Notes under the pieces: generated by a model
Told to the model about the DNA's origin: nothing
The model's input: only the letters and a program-made list of their open reading frames with translations
Databases searched by the model: none
In this document: one piece after another, positions 23,921 through 35,755 of the stretch
Layout: every line of letters begins with the position of its first letter
Position numbering within the stretch: position 1 is the first letter of the stretch
Made by a program: the position numbers and the translations under genes
NCBI GenBank assembly: GCA_951230915.1
Contig: OX579636.1
Location: 39,677,567 to 39,741,566, forward strand
Direction: 5' to 3'
DNA length: 64,000 bases
Source: Antitrichia curtipendula
Lineage: Eukaryota > Streptophyta > Bryopsida > Hypnales > Leucodontaceae

Positions 23921-25622
23921 ATGGGATACACACAAATCTTACAATCACTAGATAGAAATATGGTCATAGGAGACTCACCACATTAAGATCCATCCTGAGT
24001 CTACAAGGACCATGTTTCTATTAGTAAATCAACCAAATGTAAATCTCACAATGGGCCAAATAGGCCACACGCAAATCTCAAAATAACAAATTCACCACCC
24101 TCTTCATGTTCCTATAATTATGGTGTTTAATTTTTGATTTTTTTTTTAATAATAACTCCTAAAGGGACTACGAAACCACTTTTCCCAGATTTTTATTTAA
24201 TTATTCAGCATGAAATGCGGACCCCCTAATCGCCCGGTACGATGCGGTGTGGCAATGAAAATATCATTTTTGATAATATTCTGCTACACTCATTTATCCT
24301 TTTTACCGAGGGTGCAAAATTGCTGTCACATGCAAAGCCCTGTCACGACAAAATTAATATTTTGGGGTGGTGGAAAACTGGAAATCTGTACAACACACAC
24401 GGTAACATTTTAATTAGTCACTCCCCTTTAAGTCAAACAGTGTGACCTCAGAAACAGTGTGACCTGAACAAAACAGTGACAAACACAAACAGTACAAATC
24501 AGTCAGCAGTTTTGATTTGAAATTCAGTTTCCAGTATTCCAGACAGTCCATATACAAATGCTATATAATGAAAATGAAAAATTTAAAAATTATAAAAAAA
24601 ATAAAAACAAAAATAAAAATAATCGATTTTTTTATTTATTAGTTTAAAAAAAAAGAATGGCACCAGCACTTTTTCAAATTCCAAAGCAAAGTGTGCCACG
24701 CTGCCTAGAGACGGAGAGAGACGACGAGTCCACACGGAGACCAGAAAAAAAGAAAAGGCGAAAAGACAGAAAAAGTGTCAGATATCAGGAAGGGAGTCGT
24801 CACCAGTAGTAAGTACATGATCATTGCCCTGCTCTCCCCTCCCCAAACCCTAATTTAATTTCCCAACCCTGGAAAGAAAATTCCCCCACCAAACCCAAGA
24901 TTTAAAAATAAATAAATTAGTTCACCCAAGATTTTTTTAATAATTTTTTAGTTCATTTATTTTGGGGGGCCTTCCGTCACTGGAGTGCTGGAAATGTACA
25001 GTTACATGAGCCAGCCAGGGTCAGCAAGTGCCAAAATTGAAATTTTCTACATCCACATTCTGTGTGGGAGGTTCACATCATCATAAACCAATTACAAGAT
25101 GACACACGGCACTTTTGACGAAAACAACAACAATTTCAACTTTGAAACTTGGATTCATGAACATGGATGAAACTTCCAAATTGTGGATGAAACTTCTGTA
25201 TTTTTCATCTTAAGACATGTACGTTTGTCACCAGAAGAGAGTGATTCCAAGATTTTGTAGCCGTCATTTAGTGTGCTTTAATCCATTGAGAAAGGTAGAA
25301 AATATCACCAAATATTAGAATTAGTGGTAAAGTTCTACCTAGTTTGTACTAGGAGGGGGGGTCTGAGGAAGGTTTAAACCAAGAATAGTAAAAAAGAAAC
25401 ACAACACCAAACTATATCATATCCTGATTTTAAGAATTTTGTCCTATATTTTTCTCAAACTCCATGTCCTGGTCCTTCATTACACACATTTTTTAATTAA
25501 CTTTATTCCCTTAAATTTCTTTATTGCTTTGCGATCACATTATTTTTTCTAAAAAGGAAATCCTAGAAAATCCATCCACCCCCCTCCTCCCTCTAGTAAT
25601 GCCCAGTAACAACCAATGTATA
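23921..25622. other. Spacer upstream of the PUF gene, no gene seen
   Basis: Mostly AT-rich. ATAACTCCTAAAGGGAC at 24153-24169 resembles a worn family A/C end without a partner. 24690-24860 is purine-rich (GAGAGACGACGAG, AAAAGGCGAAAAGACAG). Only short frames occur here, none with a recognisable domain. Confidence 0.4.
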
Positions 25623-25735
25623 GGGCAATGCATGAAGAGAAGGGCATTTCGGGGAAAAAAGAGCCTCCTCGTTGGACTTGGCCTTCCTCGTCGGTCCTTT
25701 TCCCCCCGAAATGCCCTTCTCTTCATGCATTGCCC
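25623..25735. repeat. 113-bp hairpin with perfect 32-bp arms
   Basis: 25623-25654 (GGGCAATGCATGAAGAGAAG and following) is the exact complement of 25704-25735. Inside, GGGGAAAAAAGAGCC and GTCCTTTTCCCC continue the pairing imperfectly. The result is a long stem with a small loop, 2.2 kb upstream of the PUF start codon. It could be a young fold-back element or a small-RNA precursor; sequence alone does not decide. Confidence 0.75.
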
Positions 25736-25868
25736 AACCTAAACCACTGCCGAATAACAAAATATTTTTGTATGACAACATTTTTGGATGAAAAATATGT
25801 AATGCCGGATTAAACAGGCAAAATTGCATAATTGGACATTACAAGTGTAGAAACCCTATTTGCAGATC

Positions 25869-25985
25869 AAAATGCTGCCGAAGAATTTCGCCGTGGGCTG
25901 CGCCTGCTGGTTCATTGCTCTGTTTCCGTGATTAATGGAAATTGTCCATGCTCAAAAAAAAAAAAAAAAAATGCTGCCGAAGAAT
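25869..25985 (+). mobile_element. Small poly(A)-tailed retroinsertion with target duplication
   Basis: ATGCTGCCGAAGAAT occurs at 25872-25886 and again at 25971-25985, with extra A residues in front of each copy. Between them are about 67 bp (starting TTCGCCGTGGGC and ending GTCCATGCTC) followed by 17 A residues. A direct repeat of about 15-18 bp around a segment ending in poly(A) is the classic mark of LINE-machinery retroposition. The parent RNA was not recognised. Confidence 0.8.
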
Positions 25986-25999
25986 GAATGGGAGGATTT

Positions 26000-27944
26000 C
26001 CAGCAGTGGTTTACGAGTACCGCATTCTCTTTCCAGTCACAGAAATCAAGGAAAAGAAACAGTCTAAGAAGCCTCCATCAATCCAACAATGGACCCCAAG
26101 TCCAACTCAACTCAGGGCACAGACAGACAGACCCACCTACAAACAAACAAACAATCATCCCTTCAAAACATCCATTGATTTGGGCCTTGATTGATTTCAA
26201 GTTGGTCTTCCCCCATATTTCCCGTCCCCCTCCCCTGTCAGTCAGGGTCCAGGGTCCAGGGTCCAAGGTCCCCCAAACTGAAGGGCCCGAGCGAGCTCCC
26301 CCCTCCCCAAGGCACGTTTTTGAAAGGGCCGCCCCAGAGTTTTGCTGCAGGACTACTGTACAGACGGACGGACGGAGGGACGGACCACGAAGCAAACGAA
26401 ACGGTGCGATGGTACCACGTGGAAGGTGGCCGGTGGGGGGAGCCCCTTCCCCACTTACTATTTCGAACTCACCACTTACCCCCCCACGTAACTTAACTTA
26501 ACTTTACCCCCCCGGTGCGGGTAACTTAAAAATTTACCCCACCCCCCTCATTGCCCGGGCGGGGGCTGGCTGCCTGCCTGCCTGACCTACTTGGCACGAC
26601 GGCGGTCGCGCAACGAGATTTACGGCCCGGGTCCCGCGGTGCCAGCCCGGGTCGGGTCGCGCCCGGGTACTACCCGCGACCCCGGAGACGAAGGCGAGAG
26701 ACAGAAGAGACGGGCATGGCAATAGACGTGAATAGGGAACCTGGGTTTGATGAGAAAGAGAGCGGAAGAGAACACCGTCGTCGCCATGCCCGCTGTTGAG
26801 AAAGGCTCCCCTCCTCTCTGTGGCTCCGCCGCCTTGCCTCCATCGCCACTTCCCTAGCAGCCTCCATCTTGCCCTCGCCGTAGTTCAGTTTGTGTGTTTT
26901 TTTGTCCCTGTTGTGCGTCATCGGCCTCGTCCTTTTGCTGGCTTGATGGTTCCCCGCTTGGGTTGTTGATTGCGCGGAAAAAAACCAGGGTGGTGCCAAT
27001 CGGGAGATGTTCGGGCGTCGTCGCTGCTGCTGCTACTGCTGCGGCGGCGGGCTCTGTTTCGTACACAACAACTTGGGGTGCGGCTGACTGCACGCACTTG
27101 CGCACTAACTCAAATCAGTCGCTTGCGAACGCACGCAACTCGCTCGCTCTCACTCGGGGACAGTGAGATCGGGCGGATTGATGAGCGGCGTGTTGCGCGA
27201 GGTGAGGCGCGTGTGGTGATTGTGTTTGTGTTTGGTTTTCGTAGCGGATGGGTTTTGGGGTGCGATTGGGAGTTTTGATGGTGTGGGGAGTGAGCGGGGA
27301 AGGGATTGGAGACCAAGAGACGGGGGTTGGAGGTCGGTGGAGGTGATCCGAGCGCGTGGTGGTATTGGTATTCTGCTATTGGTGGCTAGGTTTTGTTTTT
27401 TTGTGATCGGGGAGAGAGGCGATCTTGGGGAGGGAGATCGGTCGACGAGGGTTTGGGTGTGGTATTTGAGGGGTGTAGTAGCGTAGTGGTGTGCTGCGCT
27501 GTGAGGTAGCGATATGCTAGATTGGTTGGGCGTTGGCAATCGCGATGGCGGCTGTTGGTTTGCAATTGCGTTCGGGAATTGTTGTAGTAGGCGATTCGAT
27601 TGTCCTGTTTTGCTTTCTTCAGTAACGTACTCAGGTTTGGAGCTTCTTGATTTACTGTTATATATATATATTTTTCGGATTTGATTGAGCTGAGAATTAT
27701 CTTTGCTTGTAACGCGCTTTCGTGATCAAATGCGCGGGTTTTGGTTGTTGCATTCCGTGGTTTCGAATTGCGGAGCACTGAAATTGATCATGAAAGTAAT
27801 ATCCCTGGATTGTATGTCCGTCTGTTCAGGTGAGCGTTACGAGGGGTGATCTTGTATCCGTTGATGGTCCTCAGTCCGGGCGGGAGGGAAGGAGTTCCGA
27901 CAAAGCCTTGCTAGACACTTAGGAAATTCGCGTCCTTTGCTGCG
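26000..27944 (+). promoter_or_regulatory. Promoter region and 5' leader of the PUF/CCCH gene
   Basis: Base composition turns GC-rich here, with a GGTCCAG triple at 26246-26268, C-runs at 26480-26550 and CT-rich CTCGCTCGCTCTCACTC near 27138. GAG|GTGAGGCG near 27200 could be a donor and TCTGTTCAG near 27830 an acceptor of a leader intron. The several 60-199 codon frames on both strands in this segment look like chance frames in GC-rich DNA. The transcription start cannot be placed from sequence alone. Confidence 0.5.
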
Positions 27945-30900
27945 ATGGAGCAAGACGATGAGGAGTTCGAGCAGCTCCTGCATGAAATTCCGCAGGCTAC
28001 CTCTCCCGACACTCCCAACGAGGTTCCGCGTGCCACATCGGCCCCACCTCATTTGGAAGAGCTCCAGCGTGTGTATGGACAGAACGTGGACGCTCACGAG
28101 TTTGGGCTGCGCCCCGACGAAATTCCGGTGAAGCCCTTCATCGACATTCGCTGTGACGAGCAGTACGAGGATTTCTACAAGTCGTATTCGGGAGGGAAAA
28201 AGCTGCCTCCGCCGATGGACAATCGGACTTTGTACAACGACCTTCCCGCGCTGTCTCCCAAAGCCAGCCAGCTCTCGTACAGCCTCGCCGGGCTGCAGCT
28301 GGACAGCCCTCGGACGCGGCATCGGAAGCACCGCCAGCTCGAGGCGCATCAGAAGCAGCAACATCAGCAGGTGATGTTTCAGCAACAGCGGGAGCCTTCG
28401 CCTGTGCACCATTTCGCGAACTCGTCTTCGAATCAAATGTTTGGGGAGCCCAAGATGACTTCCGCGTTTGGAAATTTAAATTTTGACGGTAACGGTGTCA
28501 GGGGATTGCAAACGATTCCTGATGAAGCTGCGGACAGTTTGACTGTGAGTCATGGTGTCAATGGTGGTCTCAGTGGTGGGAGTATTTCCAATGGTCAAGG
28601 TCCTGTGGAGGCCAATGGGATGTATGATGCCTTCGGTGTAGGATCGGGGGGTTTTGGTGCAGGATCTGGAGCTTCCTTGGAAACTTTCACCTCTAGATCG
28701 CCCCCTCCTATGGATCTGTTTCCCAGGGCATCCTCAGCCATGGATGCGCTGGGGAATGGCTTGTATAACGGGATAGGAGATTTCGCGGCCTCTCAAGCCG
28801 TGGAGAAGCTGTTGAGGCAGGGTTCACCAGGGTTGAATACGTTCACGGCGCCGAGGGGTGGGGAGCCTTACGGATCTGCTGGGACGACGCCATTTGAGCA
28901 ACAGCAGCAGCAACAGCAGCAGCAGCAGCAATCCGAAGTGTTGGAAGCTGTCCACGCTGCAGCACGCGGCCAAGCCGCCTCTGCACCTGGTACGGACTTC
29001 TTCTCGCCCTCCCCGCAGCAAATTTTGTACGACAAGGATTTTTCGTCCTTGTACGAGGCTCAGCGGCAATCCAATGCCCTAGCACAAGCGCAGGCGCAAA
29101 TGACCGCTTTTAGGTATGCACAGCAAGTGCAGTTGCAAATGGAGGCGCAGATGGAAGAGGAGAAGAGGAAGCGCCTGATCCTTCAGCAGCATCAGCAACA
29201 GTTAGTGGACCGCCAAAATCATATGCAGCTTTTGGCGAGTTTTCAAGGCCAGCAAACTGCCGGCCCATATGGTAGGGGGGGTATTGCCCCCACAATGAAC
29301 TCTATTCATAATCAAGCTACAGTACAGAAGTTGCGGCTTCAGCAGCAGCTGCAGCAACAGCAACAACAACATCAGCAACAGCATATGTTAGAGGGCCTTT
29401 GGCCTTTGGTGCCCACGGAAAGCCCGCGCACTACTGCCGCCCCGAGCATCTGCCGATATTTTACGCAGGGTTATTGCAGCCGGGGGGAAATGTGTCCCTT
29501 CATGCATGCCCCATCCGGAGCTAGTTCTAGAGTAGGTCACGCGACATCGGCAACCTTGAAAGAGGCTGCTCGAATTGGGCAACCCGCTGCAGCGTCTCGG
29601 GATGAAAGACTGCCTGCATACCCAGAGAAAATACTCCAAAGGCGAAGTCCCCGTGCAAGTAACGGAGGGACCCCCGCAGTGTCGATTGCTACAGGATTGC
29701 GGAGGAAAGGAGATGGAGTGTCCAATGGGCATTCGAATGGGTACACCAATGGTCACATTGCTTTGGGCGCCACCCACTTACCCTCTCCGTTTATGGGAGA
29801 TCCGCAGGCTCATCGGGCCATCCAAGAGAATCTAGAGTTCGATTCAAGACTATCGGTTGCCCATCATTTGCAACAGCAGCAGCCCAAGTATACTAAGCTG
29901 GAGGAGGTTGAGGGTCGTATTTATTTGATTGCCAAGGATCAGCATGGCTGTAGGTTTTTGCAGAAGAAGTTTGATGAGGGTGGACCGGAAGACGTGCAGA
30001 AGATATTCCATGAGATCATTGGTCACATCACAGAGCTCATGAAAGACCCATTCGGAAACTATCTGGTTCAGAAGCTACTGGAGGTGTGCGACGAGTCCCA
30101 GCGGATGGAGATCTTGCGAGTTGTAACCATGGATGGGGAGCTGGTTAAGATATCCTTGAATATGCACGGGTACGCCAATTAGGGTTTAGTGCATCGAGTC
30201 AATTTTTAGCTAGGGTTTTAGGTCTAAATTAGGGTTTGCGTTCAATCCTGACTATACACGTCCTGGCGATGTCTGATGTTGCTGGATGTCGGTGTAAGTG
30301 GGTTGATTGGGTGTTGTTGACTGATACCCTGGCCAATGTCCTTACTAGACCTCTCGAAGATTAAGCATTGGTCTGTGGTTGGGCCGTACCACCCAGTAGG
30401 ATCCAACTCGGATCAGCACGAGATTCTCTTGTGGCACAAGATTCCTCAGTGATTATGTCCTGAAGCTTGCGTAAAGTAAATAGCTTCCCTGATATTCTTT
30501 ATGACTTCAACCTTTTCTCTGATTTTGTTGTTCCATTGTTTCCCAGGACCCGGGCCGTGCAGAAGCTAATAGAGACTCTGAAGTCCCCTGAGCAGGTGAA
30601 TATGGTAATTACAGCTTTGACGGAAGGGGTTGTTGAGTTGATCAAAGATCTTAACGGGAACCACGTGGTGCAGCGCTGCTTACAGAAGCTTAGTCACGAA
30701 GACAGCCAGGTTTGTTCTGGTGTTATGGATATTTCGGTCAACAACGCAATCTATGTGAAATTTGGAATTTTTCTTTTGTTTTTTTTGTACATACGAGGTT
30801 GCATTGAAGCGAGGAGTTTCTAGCTTCTTTTGTGTTTGCGTTTTTAATATCAATAGTCAGTTAGTAATTATCTATCCATCTCCTTTGAACAGTTCATCTT

Positions 30901-31954
30901 TGATGCGGCTGCTGCGCATTGCGTGGAGATAGCGACGCACCGTCATGGGTGCTGTGTTATGCAGCGGTGCGTAGATTTTGCTTCAGCTCCACAGAAACAA
31001 CGCCTTGTTGCAGTTATTGCAGCGAATGCCCTGGCCCTTTCACAAGATCCCTATGGGTAAGTGGCTTGGCGTTGTGAAAAGCTTAATTAGTTTCTGGTAA
31101 ATGTTCATGGTTCATGCTTTTCTTGTTGAATCTCCTGCACACTCGGTCTGATCCGTTGCATCCGCATGGATTTAGTGACTCTTGGTAGACTAGACAAGAG
31201 GATCAGTGGCCTAGTTGAAGATATGCCTCACTTTTTGCTTGACGTCATGGAGTGTTGTGACTATGGTAATCCACCGGAGCACATAGTTATACAACCGTCG
31301 GGCTCTGTAAATAGATGTACCTTGAAAACAAGGAAAGGCTGACGTACTCAAACTTCCGTTTGAATCTTGCAGCAACTATGTTGTCCAGTACATCCTTGAC
31401 CTGAAAACGGGATGGGCCACGTCAGAGGTAATGGTTAGGCTCGAAGGCAATTATGCCTTTTTGGCTATGCAGAAGTTTTCTAGTAACGTGGTTGAGAAGT
31501 GCCTTAAATTGGGCGTGGAGGAACATCGAGGTCGCTTGGTCCGGGAGTTAACCGCTAGCTCTCGTCTAGGCCAGTTACTTCAGGATCAATACGCAAACTA
31601 TGTCATTCAGTCTGCTCTGTCAGTGTGCAAGGTATATTCTTACTCTAGTTTATTTTTATTCCCGACTCTTTGGTCATGTCCTTGGAGGTGATGCTCATGT
31701 TTCATTGTTACTTGTCCTCCGGCATATTAGGTCTCCTGATGATGCCAGCTTTGTGCACATCTGCTACCCTATTGGTTTATACGCCTTAAACGTTGCTCCT
31801 GGTTCAACGTACGTCTTACAGTGCTTCGTTTACATTGTGGATACAGGGCCCATTGCACGCTGGTTTGGTGGATGCTATACGTCCCTACTTGCCAGCTCTT
31901 CGGAACAGTCCTTATGGCAAGCGGATCTTGTCACGCACAAATATCAAAAAGTGA
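27945..31954 (+). CDS. Pumilio (PUF) RNA-binding protein with CCCH zinc finger
   Basis: Coding exons are 27945-30169, 30547-30709, 30893-31056, 31373-31631 and 31847-31954. All introns are GT..AG and the phases agree, giving 973 codons including the stop. PUF proteins bind 3' UTRs and control mRNA decay and translation. An acidic N-terminus (MEQDDEEFEQLL) precedes a long low-complexity region with polyglutamine at about residues 319-330 and 464-480. A CCCH finger (C-x7-C-x5-C-x3-H) follows at 503-521, then eight PUF repeats from about 651 to the C-terminus. The repeat cores read CRFLQ, NYLVQ, TRAVQ, NHVVQ, CCVMQ, NYVVQ, SNVVE and NYVIQ. By the established PUF code they predict the classic UGUAUAUA element. 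Exon 1 reads through to a stop at 30180, so intron 1 must be spliced to complete repeat 3. The ATG opens the long frame and begins a plausible conserved N-terminus. Confidence 0.93.
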
Positions 31955-33640
31955 CGAGTCCGCATAGCCTGGTGGACTCACGGAGGGCTCGGTGGCTACT
32001 TTTTCTGTACACTTCAATCCCTCTGAGCCTTGTGCAGGATGTCAGCGCTCTTGATCACTCACGGTCGGTCGAGTTACGACACTACGCAAGGTTTTACAAA
32101 GTGGCGGAACCGTAAAAAAATCAGTTTTTTATAAGTAGCTCTGATTTTGATGCACATACACAGGAGGTATGCATTTGATAAAGCATCGCAGCGAGTGCAG
32201 TTATCAACCATTTAGTATCTTTATAAACGGATGTACAAAAATATGGCGGTCAATAGTGGCAGGGTAAAAAGTTTTGGAAAGGAGGCTCTACTGTCTGACG
32301 AACTGTATTTTGGGTGAGATTTACAAGGAGGATCAGCTCTTAGTCGTGTACAACAGAGTCCCTGCGAACCAAAGCATGGTACTCGTTAACCGCAAGTCAT
32401 GCAGTTGCTGTCAGATGAGCAGGTATTCGCAATCGACTCCAGAAGAGAAGCTGTGGCGACTGGGTCAGGATCTCACCATTCCCATCAGTCGGGGAAGGAA
32501 GCAAGGGGTAAGCAAGGGTATGTATGACTCTTAATAAGAGAGGTTACCCAGGGTTGCAGGTCGTCACCCCTCTTGTCTTTTGACTGATATGAAACTTTAT
32601 AAAAAAAAAAAAGAGAGTAAGCAGCAAGGGGTTACTGTGAGACGACGCGTTTTGGTCATATGAGGAGTATCTGAGGGGGAGAAACCGGACACCATCAATT
32701 AGATCAGACAATGTACGTAGTTAGTATCTGGGATGGGAGAGTGCATCTGCTGCAGATTAGGCAGTCACATCCCGCCTGGACTGGGGGTCCAACTTGAGGA
32801 CGAGGAGGAAAAGGTGCGACCCATTGCAGTCTCTGCTGCAGTGATACCAAGGCGCATGAACTGTGTTAGGTACTTTTTTTACCCTCGGGGAAAAGGGAGA
32901 GCTACTAGAGCCAGGTTGTATCAAATGCCAATTTTCTGCTGGCCGTGGTGGAGGGAAAGGATGTATTTTTTCTGGTGATAGACATTGTGCCGGAGGTATA
33001 TGTATCTTATGTGTGCCGCCCTGCACTGTTGTACCGTAAACACTCACACTTTGTAACTGTTTCACATTCAATATGACATTGCCATTACCTAGAGCACTCC
33101 TCATTGCCGAGTACGGTATTTTCTCATTTTTTTGGTTTTCTGTAGCAGTATATGTTGATGCTGAGGTTTCTCGTCTTTACCCTCGAGGATGCAGGCATTG
33201 CTCATTCAGTGTAGATACTATTGTGACTTCTAAGTACGAAGGCTATTTGCATTTAAGAGAGAAATGTTTTTTCATCAGAGAAATGTTTTTTGTGAGACTG
33301 TCTGGGAGTGTTTTTTGCAACAGGATTGTGCAAGAGCTATAGTCTTGTTTACTTGGTACTGTTTGAAAGAGTACGAAGCTTTGTAGGCCATTCGTGTTCT
33401 TAACATCCTCAAAGGGGTTAACATTTGAAAATTTTAATACAACAGATATTTGCCTTCAAATAATTAGAATACATTGTTGCCTCATTGTTGCTTTGAGTAA
33501 GAGTTGGTGGTGTTATTTGTTTCGAGTTTTGTTTCATTCTTTAGACTTGCGTGCTGACTCTCCAAATGTTTTCCAGTGAGGAAACGATGAAAAGTTTTCT
33601 AAAGAGGACAGCTGTGCTTTAGGTCTAAATATGTGTCCTG
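31955..33640 (+). other. Probable 3' UTR and downstream region of the PUF gene
   Basis: Composition stays closer to the gene than to the AT-rich spacers until about 33.4 kb. The frames here (32274-32534, 32733-32978, 33073-33342) show no domain. A poly(A) run at 32601-32612 and AATAAT- or AATACA-like signals are present, but the cleavage site cannot be fixed. TTAACATCCTCAAAGGGGTTAA at 33400-33421 is a tiny TTAA-bounded palindrome-like stretch. Confidence 0.4.
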
Positions 33641-34046
33641 TCTTTATTGGTACATTAATAATGTCACCTAGAAATTTAGTGTTACTACAATTTTAATTTT
33701 AATCCACAAAGGATCAGGGTAGAGGAATAGTTTGAAACTGCCATTTTTAAGGTATATTGACAGAAACTGAAAGTGTAAACTTTTTTTGGAATTTCAATTG
33801 TATAAAAAAGTAGTAGACTACGGTATTGTAGAAATGGAGGGGGATTTTTTTGGACCATTTGATTGCATGAATTGGAAGATTACAGCGTTTGAAGTGGAAA
33901 AAAACTTAATTTCATTCCTAGTAGATAGGATTAGGAGATTCCAAGTGCTCTTGATGAAGTTGCTGCATTCCACCATTGATTTCTAAATCTTTTTAGGTAC
34001 ATTCATGCAAAATTTTAGAAGCAAATATAGAATCTAGCTTACATTA
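33641..34046. other. AT-rich spacer
   Basis: No gene or repeat identified. A short frame at 33786-33986 has no recognisable domain. Confidence 0.45.
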
Positions 34047-34677
34047 TCTTGTAAATGCCTAGGGCCTTTTGGAGCGCCTTGGAATTTGCTCTAAGTTGAA
34101 CAAAAACATCAACATTTTGATAATTTTTTAAAATTTCTTTTGAAGTATAACGTTAAAACTTTTTATTAGACATGTAAGAGTACATGGGAAAAGAAAATAC
34201 AGCAATATCATGTATGGATTGAAAGATTATAATGTTTGATTGTGGGGTGTAAAATTGTAAAAGTGATTTGAAGTCTTTCGATCTTCTTTTCACTTGTTGA
34301 ATCTAAACAATTGGTTATCGAAAAAATATGAGGTTTAAGGAAATAACATTTATAACCCCAATCAATTTACAATGTCTCAAAATCTACTCTATGATTTTCT
34401 TAAATGATTTTTTAATGTGATTTTTTCTCCAAGATCTAATGTATTTGTGGTTCTTTTCCAAGAGCCCTCAAGATTTACAATGGACATTCTTGCACCAAAT
34501 CTTGAATAGAAAAATCATAATCATTAATTTTCGAGATTGAATTTTGATGCTAAAACTAGACTTCTAAAAGAATTAAAAAAAATAATAACTATTAAAAATA
34601 GTAACTTGATTAGGTTTTATTTAAGTTCAAAGTATTGTTGATACCCAAATTTAGTGCCTTGGGCATTTAGGAGTTAA
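34047..34677 (+). mobile_element. TTAA-flanked MITE, family D, copy 2
   Basis: Runs parallel to 16333-16988. Markers are GATTGAAAGATTATAATGTT, CCAAGAGCCCTCAA and GTGCCTTGGGCATTTAG near the right end, which closes with GAGTTAA at 34671-34677. The left TTAA end has decayed to TTGTAAATGCCTAGGGCC. Confidence 0.7.
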
Positions 34678-34834
34678 ATCACAATTTGCAATACAAGGAG
34701 GTTAAGTGAATGACAAACCCTAGTCATTTTGGGGATGATTTCTTTTGTAGTTAGGAATATTTTTGAAATCAAAATGCTGAAAAGTTAAACAAATTTGAAG
34801 AACTTTGAAATCACAGATTTTAAGATAATAGTAT

Positions 34835-35755
34835 TTAATCCCTAAAGGTTTTTGACTATGTTTTTACCAAAAACGTTCCAAAACTGCCATTTCTAATACA
34901 AGTATCAAATTTTAGAAAAAAAACATTTTTGGACACATGTAACCATAGGATCTTGTAGTAAACTTGTTTGAGACGATCAGAATTTTCCACTGTGTGGATT
35001 GCATGATATTAGTGTTTGAATTGAGAAAAATCCTTCTTTTGTCCCTGCGAAAATCCGGGCAGCTGCACTTCACAAGGTCACATTTATATGAAAAAACGTC
35101 CAAAACGGTGGTTACTCTTTAGATTCATTTTTGAAGTCAAGTTGGCTATATGCTTGAAAATTTTCAGATCATTTGGATTTGTACAACATATAGGAAAAAA
35201 ATAGTAAGTAGAATGAAGTAGAAAATGATTCAAAACACTAAACTGTTAAGAATTTAATCATAGAATTACATAATGCCAATCCCAATGGTTATAATGTTGT
35301 AAAGACCTATCTACACCCAATGTTTTTGTTTTTTTTCAAAAATATTGAAAATTGAGTAAAATGAAGGACTTCAAAGTTTATTTTAGAGTAGAGATTCCAT
35401 AACTACCTTCAAACTAAGAATCCTCATAACTTTTGACTCATAGATTAAAATGGAATGACTCAAAGCTTCCCGCATATATATAAATCCAAAGAACCAATTT
35501 CAAATTTTTATTTTCTTAAAAAGTAAGTTTTAAAGAATTTTATTTTGCTGCCCGCCGAACATTGAAAATCACTTATCATGCAATAACTTTTTACCCATAT
35601 AATCAAAAGTTATGAAAAATGTTGGACCTTAAAGATACTCTTCAAAAAAATGTTGTGTGAAAATTTCAAAGAAAAAAAATAAAATCTCTGCTTGTAGTGA
35701 GTTGTCCAAAAAAACTATGTTCTCAAAAAAGCATGCTCAGTGCTTTAGGGATTAA
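34835..35755 (-). mobile_element. TTAA-flanked MITE, family A, inverted copy
   Basis: Begins TTAATCCCTAAAGG and ends GTGCTTTAGGGATTAA; 921 bp. Inverted relative to 38095-39003. Markers are AAACTGCCATTTCTAATAC, TGCCAATCCCAATGG and TTGCTGCCCGCC. Non-coding. Confidence 0.8.

Noticed and set aside
24153..24170. Solo ATAACTCCTAAAGGGAC, like a family A/C end
   Set aside because: No partner end in the expected range and the outer base is not T; it may be chance or a decayed end.
25935..26501. 188-codon plus-strand frame upstream of the PUF gene
   Set aside because: It starts inside or beside the poly(A) retroinsertion, contains a Lys run from the A tract, overlaps frames on both strands and has no domain.
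27837..28436. 199-codon minus-strand frame opposite the PUF gene
   Set aside because: It lies antisense to the well-supported PUF first exon and is rich in Leu/Arg, as expected from the complement of Gln/Glu-rich coding sequence.
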